Of a stretch of 64,000 nt of DNA, positions 57,497-64,000 are shown in pieces. Below the pieces are notes generated by a model, which was not told the origin of the DNA, made no database searches, and worked only from the letters and a program-made list of their open reading frames with translations. Position 1 is the stretch's first letter. Every line of letters begins with the position of its first letter. The stretch is from Branchinecta lynchi (lineage: Eukaryota; Arthropoda; Branchiopoda; Anostraca; Branchinectidae): positions 8,448,849 to 8,512,848 of the forward strand of contig JAKZAP010000001.1 of assembly GCA_023053575.1 (NCBI GenBank), read 5' to 3'. The translations under genes were made by a program, and so were the position numbers.

Positions 57497-58722
57497 AACA
57501 AGAGCTGTAAGCTCATATGGCACTTGCAAGCATATGTAGTAAGAAATACACCAACAAGAAAAAATTAAGGGGGCTGAAAGTTCAACGTATGGTTTAACTT
57601 TAAATATAAAAATAGGAGACAGAAAGCAAAAGGAAACAAGAAGGAAAACAAAAACCGGAAAGGCTGGGTCAGATGGAAGTATTCGGTTAAGATGCGCCAA
57701 ACTTGCAAGGCTGGGTCAGAGGATGAAAGAAGGGTGCCGAAAATTAATTTCTAAGCAAAACCCTTGAGGCAAAAAGATTCATGTACTCATGGCGACCTCG
57801 AAAAAGTAAAGTTTGCTTAAAAGTATTTTTTAAGATGAGTTCTTTAAGGAATGGTTGGATCGGAGAAGTCGCGATGTCTAACCCAATGATGTCAAGTTTC
57901 TAAAGCTCCAGCAAAGTTTTATCGTACTAGCACATCTGGGTGTACCTAATCTCACGTAACCGGAATTCCGGACACCCCCCTCTAGACACCCCCCCCCCCC
58001 TCGGTACCGGAATCCGGTCTGATTCTGTCACTGATGCACCTGGATCCCACCAAGTTTCATCCTGACCGCTCCACTCTATGCGTATCACAGGATTTCCGGT
58101 TCTGGTTATCGGATCGGGCGAATGACTGTTTCCAAGCTAATCTGATCGGGTCTCTGATATGCTTGCCAAGTTTTATCGTCCTAGCCCACCTGGAAGTACA
58201 TCAACTACGGATCGTCGGAATTCCGGAACCCCCCTCCAACTCCTCACACAGTGCCCGAATCCGGCCCAGTTCTGTCAGTTATTTATCTAGAGCTTGTGCT
58301 TGTTCTTCCCACCAAGTTTCATCCCGATCGCTCCACTCCGAGAGTTTCACACGATTTCCGACTTCTCCTCCGACTCCCCCTCAGATTCATCGGATCCGGT
58401 CCGGACTTGAGATGAGGCATCTAAAACACGAGGTCTTCCCAGGTATCAAGATTCATTAAGATCCGATCACCCATTCGAAAGTTATGCATGCCCCTATTTT
58501 CTAGATTCTGCAACCTCCCCCTCCCCCCATGATGGTCGGATCGGGCAAGTTACTATTTCCAAGTGAGTTTGGTCGGGTCCCTAATATGCCTGCCAAGTTT
58601 CGTCGTCCTAGCATGTCTGGAAGTACCCTAACTCGCAAACACCGGACTGACCGACCGACCGACAGACCGACGGAAAAGTGATCGGTATATGGCACTTGGC
58701 CGGAAGGCAAGTGCCATAAAAA
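57497..58722 (-). mobile_element. Family F1 element, reverse orientation
   Basis: Starts AACAAGAGCTGTAAGCTCAT followed by ATGGCACTTGCAAG, ends GGCAAGTGCCATAAAAAC after GATCGGTATATGGCACTTGG. The second-type array (CTCATGGCGACC, AAACCCTTGAGGC near 57760) lies inside the right end, followed by GATGAAACTT-type units in minus orientation and the CCGACCGACAGACCGACG head. Confidence 0.7.
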
Positions 58723-58777
58723 CAAAAAAACACGACAAAACCATGTCGACACATGGTTGTTATAAGGCGACTGGGAA

Positions 58778-59091
58778 TAGTGTTGGGCGATATTCGATAT
58801 CGATAACGATATATCGTACCGAATACCAATATCGAATATCAAAACGAAAATATCGATATCGAAAACGGTGTTTGTTTTATAATTATTGTAGATAATCTGA
58901 CGTAACTAAATCTTATATATCCGAAGCTGGAGCTATATGTTTTTCGTAATTCAGGTTTTTTATTATTCGCAGCCTTTACCAGTTAATTTTGAGTGAAACG
59001 AGACATATATGAGAGCGAATATGGTCCTGAAAAATCGATATCGAATTTCGGAAGTAGAAATATCGAAAAATCCAAATATCGCCCAACACTA
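58778..59091. mobile_element. hAT-like MITE rich in ATATCGAT
   Basis: Terminal repeats TAGTGTTGGGCGATATT (17 bp identical, inverted) are flanked by the exact 8-bp duplication ACTGGGAA at 58770-58777 and 59092-59099. The subterminal parts are dense in GATATCGA and ATCGATAT words. No coding capacity. Confidence 0.85.
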
Positions 59092-59370
59092 ACTGGGAAA
59101 ACTAATGTTACGAGATTAAGAGCCTGTCAGTTTTTATGGGCAATCTAATAAACAGAGAGACTGCATAGCCTGTAAAGTGTCGGAATCTGATTTTTTTTTT
59201 TTTTTTCTTACAAGTAGCTTCATGAAGGCTTTTTCCTTTTCAAAATACACAGTAAAGATTTTTCATTTTCTTCACATAAAATAGACTGAGCATTCGCTCT
59301 TGAGCTCCTAGTCACTATAGGCTAGTTACTTTTCAAGCTTTTGTAATCACTGTATCTCTTCTCTTGATGA

Positions 59371-61086
59371 AACAAGAGCTGGGAACCCACATGGCACTTG
59401 CGAGGCTGGGTCACATGGAAGTGATGGTCAATTTTTTTTTCATTTTTCGCTTAAAGCACAATGGACACTTCTAATGCTTTACTTTGTATTAAATGCTTCA
59501 CAAATAAACATTTCCGACTTCCTTTAGAAGGCGCTAGGAAAATCGGCCGTTTTCTTGTTATCCCTTGTCTTTACCTCTCTGCATTTCGGCGATCCAAATC
59601 TTATGAGCTGGGATATCGTGGCAGGAAATTCAAAAACTCCCAGCAATGCTTGATAGAAAAGGAAATATTTTAGATGTCACCAAAGTCAAGCCGCAGGTGC
59701 AGTTTACCTGATTGTTCTAGTGTTTCGTCAGAAGTTCCATGGCTTAAAGTGGCTATTAAAAGTTTTTCTTTGTGGAATAGTGTTGTGAAGCTTGATTAAC
59801 TTGCTTTGTAAAATGTACCAGAATATCCAATAAGCTTATACAAAAATAACATAGCTACAAAAATCATTAAAAAACAAATAATCTATTCAAATCTGAATTA
59901 TGCAAGCTGATTAATGTATAAAATAACATAGCTACTAAGTATTATAAGAAATATCACTTTTATCTTTGTCCAAGCTAGTAAACTGAGCATGTACTGGCCC
60001 AAAAAAGAACGCTTTGAAATATAACAGAGAGTAAGTGTAGAGTAAGTTAAGAGTTAAGAGAGTAAGTTAAGTTCCTAATGCTCCAGCAAATCGTCCTAGC
60101 ACATCTGGAAGTACCTCAACTCACGATCACTGGTATTCCGGACCCCCCACCCCTTGTGCCCCCCCCCCTCGGTACCGAATTCGGTCCGATTCGGTGATTG
60201 ATGCACCTAAGACTTGTGCCTGTACTTCCCACCAAGTTTCACCCTGATCGCTCCACTCTATGCGTGTCAAGATTTCCGGTTCTCCCCTCCGACAACCCTC
60301 CCCCAAGTTCATCGGATCCGGTCGTGAATTGAAATGGGGCATCCGAGACATGAGGTCTTCCAAGATATCAAGTTTCATTAAGATCCAATAACCCGTTCAA
60401 AAGTTATGCATGCCCCTAATTTCCGGATTCCGCCGTCTCCCCTTCGAGCTCACCCTCCCCCCACGATGTTCGGATTGGGCAAGTAACTGTTTCCAAGTTA
60501 ATCTGGTCGGGTCCCTGATATGCCTGCCAAGTTTTATCGTCCTAGCCCACCTGGAAGTACAATAACTACGGATCGCCGGAATTCCGGACCCCCCTCCAAC
60601 TCCCCCCACGGTGTCCGAATCCGGTCCAGTTCTGTCAGTGATGTGTCTAGAGATTGTGCTTGTTCTCCCCACCAATTTTCATCCCGATCGCTCCACTATG
60701 AGAGTTTCACACGATCTCCGGTTTCCCCTTCCGACCCCCCTCCCCCGATTCATCGGATCCGGTCCGGACTTGAAATGAGGCATCTGAGACACGAGGTCTT
60801 TCCAGATATCAAGTTTCATTAAGATCCGATCACCCGTTCGAAACTTATGCATGCCCCTATTTTCCTGATTCCACCATCTCCCCCTCCCCCCACGATGGTC
60901 GGATCCGGCAAGTGACTATGTCCAAGTTAGTTTGGTCGGGTCTCTAATATGCCTGCCAAGTTTCATCCTCCTAGCACTTCTGGAAGTACCCTAACTCGAC
61001 AAGAGTGGACCGACTGACCGACAGACCGACCAACCGAAAAGTGATTGGTGTATGTCACTTGATCGGAGCTGCAAGTGCCATAAAAA
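59371..61086 (-). mobile_element. Family F1 element, reverse orientation, second copy
   Basis: Starts AACAAGAGCTGGGAACCCAC then ATGGCACTTGCGAGGCTGGG, ends TGCAAGTGCCATAAAAAG. It has tandem units with AAGTTTCATTAAGATCCGAT, CCTCCAACTCCCCC and CGGATCCGGTCCGGACTTG, and the ACCGACAGACCGACCAACCG head. The 5' 700 bp (59440-60060) between the terminus and the units looks unrelated to other F1 copies and may be an insertion or captured DNA. Confidence 0.7.
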
Positions 61087-61229
61087 GTGTATTTTTTGTA
61101 CAGACCTTTAATTTAACTCTCCTTTATTAAACTTTATGATTTTGGAACACCGACTATTAAATAGGATGGTACTTTCCAAATACCCATGGCCAAGAGTGTG
61201 TCACTTTCATCACACACTTTCACCAACTT

Positions 61230-61445
61230 TTAGTATTGAAAACGGGGTTAAGTTGTAAACTTAAAATAGCATTTAAAATGGCGGAAAGTTTAGGATTTAA
61301 AACGGGTGATGCCAAAGCTTAGCATTTAGAATGGCTAAAATTTCAGCCTTTAAATGAGGTGATGCCAAAATTTAAAATTTAAAACGCGAAAATTTTAGCA
61401 TTTAAGTCGGGCTAAATACTAAAAGATTGACCTTAAATGCAGAAA
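61230..61445. repeat. Degenerate short tandem repeat, ATTTAAAAC words
   Basis: AGCATTTAAAATGGC, GGATTTAAAACGGG, AGCCTTTAAATGAGG and similar words recur about seven times at intervals of 20-30 bp. Confidence 0.5.
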
Positions 61446-62619
61446 TACGGAGATTTAAATGTAACAAAAAATACAAAGTTTACTGTCCCTTTTTGCTCCT
61501 TCGTAAGCTGACTGGCACTGTTGGTGTATCGCCTAACAGTCTCAGTGTATTTTGGTAGAATGTTCATCGTGAGCAACTCCGCGAGTTCTGTGACACATGG
61601 TGGTCGGTGATGACCGACATGAATAGACTGCCAATCAGTTCCAAGCTGACACATGAAATACTAATTTGGGTCGGAACTGAACCACACGAGCTATCACTAC
61701 TTACATACCGCGCCAACTTCTAATTTTTTTATTGGAACCTCGAAAACGCGAGCGATGGTGCGAAATCATGGGTCGTTTGTGATGGTGACTTTTGTGATTT
61801 GGGATGATGGGTCGTTTGTGATGTCTTCCAGGGGGTGTGGACAGTTTCCCCATTGCTTGATCTTCGCTACTAGGTATGTGCCAGGAAGCATGCATAAGTC
61901 TGTCCCACTAGAAGCTTCTGGCGCTAACTGGACCTCTGCAAGTTTTGCCCTCCTTCGTTGCCATCTTACGACCATCTTTTGTTATTACGGCGAAAGTCGA
62001 TTAGCCATAGTGCCTCTGGAGCTTAGTCATAAGTATTCTTGCTTGTCTGCCTGCCTCGCCTCGCCATTTGAAATGAAATAGATTTGTTTTCTTTTTCCCG
62101 GCGTCTTGATTACACATTACGGAGATCAGAAAGAAAAGTCGATACTCGGGAGTCTGAGAGCCGGGGCGGAGCTGCTCTCCTTTGTTCCACCAATTGCATG
62201 GACGCTTGGAATTAATTGAGTATTATCATTGGCTCTACTGGGGAAGTAGTTTTCTACATGATAAATATTCCCGGAGGCTATACTCTAAATTGGAACAGCG
62301 CTTCGCTTCCAAGTTTTTTTGCATTCTGGGAATTTCGTGAAAAGCTCGTAAATTCGATTTCCCTTTTTAACTACCGGAGGACTGATAGTTATTGCCAAAA
62401 CATGCAACGTTTCTTAGCTGAGGGCGATGGCGCAGTAGGCTATTGAGAAAGCTGGTTGGGAATCTAGAATATTCCGGAGATTGCCGAAATGTTAGTTGTT
62501 TCTTGGGGAAGGAAATTGTCTCATTTCGATCAGTGGTTTGCATGCTGTAAATGACTCATCATGTTATATGAAAGGTGTAGGGTTGAATTTGGGTGAAGGT
62601 ATTGGGAACTGGCTTATGG
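61446..62619. other. No gene recognised
   Basis: ATGGGTCGTTTGTGATG is duplicated near 61766 and 61803. Overlapping frames of 70-108 codons on both strands here have no motif. Otherwise featureless. Confidence 0.4.
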
Positions 62620-62806
62620 TTCATTTACACACTGCGTACAATCCGAGCGTATTTTGAAATCCGTGCGTATTTTACGCAAGTTTTGAGCTTGAAAAGATTT
62701 CTTGCAATACGGACGTATTTGAGAAATCGGTCCGTTTGTATTGCTGGAAATCTTTTCAAGCTCAAAACGTGCGTAAAATCCGCGGATTTTACGCAGTGTG
62801 TAAACC
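62620..62806. mobile_element. Foldback MITE, TTTACACACTGCGTA ends
   Basis: Arms of about 85 bp include ATTTACACACTGCGTA, CGTGCGTATTTTACGCA and TTTTGAGCTTGAAAAGATTT with complements on the right; a loop of about 13 bp separates them. A target duplication is not clear, so the superfamily is unknown. Confidence 0.65.
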
Positions 62807-64000
62807 CACCATTATCCGGGAGATTCGCAAGGCTGCTGTGTGGAGGGAAAACGCCGGTGGGCGGTCCCGGGGTGGCGAGTGGCTCATGCGAAGGTCGGAC
62901 GACAGAAGCGTCATAGTTGCTGGATGCCGAGAGTGGCGAGATTGGTACTAGGCCAATGCTCTGGAGACTTCGGTCAGCTGGTGCCGGAATATTCCAAGGT
63001 ACTATAAAGGCTATATAGTAATGCGAGACGTCGAAAAGTTTTCGGATCGAGGTCTCAGGTTTTAGGAAGTTATTTTAATGCACGTATTTTCTGGTTACAA
63101 CCAATTATTCTACCTTTTTCGTGATAACAGTAAAACTCGCACCAGAGACATGTAAAACTTGCCTGCCATCTCAGTCCCTCGTCTCACTGGGCTCACTCGT
63201 TGTCTGCATTATTTTAGGCTACTTTTGCAACGCTTGGATTCAAAACTTCCTTCTGTGAGCGTATGGATATCGTGAGATGGATATCGTGAGATTACCACCC
63301 TACATGAGAGTTTCAACTTGTTTTACGAAAGTCTTGAACGCGAGCTTGAACATCCTATTTCATTTTTTTTTCTTGCTTAAAGTTTGTAGCTGTTGATCAT
63401 GTCTCGTCTTGACGATGGCCCACATCTAAGGGTGGGTTTGTGTGACCGCCTATCTTTTTTCGTTAAAGACGGGTCTGTTCGTAAGACCATTCGGCGGCAT
63501 TGGGCCCAAACTGGGGTCATTCGACTATTCCAAGTCTCATTTCCATCTGATCCCGCCAGAATATTTGTTTTTCTTCAAAACAGTGGCCGACGGGGTCCGC
63601 TACATCACAAAAACAAAATTGCACCAGTTCATCAGATTAGAAGGATCCTAAACGCAGTTTTCGAGGATTCTTATCGCTATGGCTCCCGGCACCAGAGGTG
63701 CAAAGGTGTGTTGCAAAAACAAACAGTTGAGTAATACTGTTCTCCGTCACTGTTCTCCAAAGTTCCATTTTAGGGTTCTTGACTGTAATGACAGTAAAGT
63801 CATCAATGCTCGTCGGACTATTAATTAAAACATCCGGTGATAGTAGTGGGTCGTAAAATTTTCAGCCGCGTTCGTACGTCAAGCTAAGCACAGGTGCCCA
63901 GGCGTAGCCAGGCGTCGAGTTCTAGAGCCTAGAACTCCGTGCCTGGTCCAGAATTTCTACCTATGCATGGGTTTGAACAATGATGCTAGGCACGTGCCTT
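62807..64000. other. No gene confirmed; one overlapping frame pair
   Basis: A 113-codon plus frame (63393-63734, MIMSRLDDGPHLRVG..) overlaps a 69-codon frame in another phase (63442-63651) with a protein-like FHLIPPEYLFFFKTVADG. A GCTTAAAG acceptor-like site precedes the first at about 63382. Neither has a clear donor or a recognised domain. Either could be an exon that runs past the window edge. Confidence 0.35.

Overview
This is gene-poor, repeat-rich animal nuclear DNA. Consensus GT..AG splice sites, a terminal exon with C2H2-type zinc fingers, remnants of CR1/Jockey-like LINE reverse transcriptases, many hAT-type elements with exact 8-bp target duplications, and long tandem-repeat blocks all point to a metazoan, most likely an aquatic invertebrate. 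The species cannot be named from the sequence. No bacterial operon, rRNA, intact tRNA or CRISPR array is visible.

Protein-coding content that can be supported is small: a terminal exon of a zinc-finger protein (24473-25083, +); two phase-compatible exons of an unidentified gene (38711-38814 and 41998-42188, +) whose 3.2-kb intron holds a hAT insertion and a small deleted mobile element; and one weak candidate first exon (25926-25991, +). A cluster of homeodomain-type TAATTA/ATTAAT motifs (21930-22360) lies about 2.1 kb upstream of the zinc-finger exon in relatively unique DNA.

The rest is mostly mobile DNA. (1) A 76-245 bp palindromic element has four copies with both ends and 10-12 bp target duplications (1.2, 37.0, 38.9 and 42.7 kb). 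It carries a hammerhead-ribozyme-like core (CTGANGA, G+C hairpin, GAAA), and diverged relatives lie at 3.3, 5.4, 11.2, 21.3, 44.5, 46.0, 50.9 and 52.8 kb. (2) Family F1 is a 1.2-3 kb element bounded by CAAGTGCCATA hairpins and filled with two kinds of tandem repeat (16-20.4, 29.9-34.7, 57.5-61.1 kb). (3) Family F2 has 124-137 bp tandem units (0.2-0.9, 28.2-28.6, 37.6-38.3, 54.6-55.3 kb). (4) hAT-type elements lie at 9.0, 11.9, 31.3, 39.7 and 58.8 kb. (5) LINE 3' or internal fragments lie at 13.8, 32.5, 35.6, 36.4, 49.3 and 56.5 kb; the one at 32.5 kb contains an inversion inside the RT domain. (6) A pair of ~1.16-kb repeats in opposite orientation (47.9-49.1 and 51.0-52.2 kb) shares a short conserved reading frame.

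The insertions are nested, so relative ages can be read: hAT inside F1 at 31.3 kb, a LINE fragment inside F1 at 32.5 kb, and a LINE plus the palindromic element inside a tandem array at 36-37.4 kb. The small palindromic ribozyme-like element is the best candidate for an undescribed system here. All family names rest on motifs and repeat boundaries read by eye; no database search was possible.
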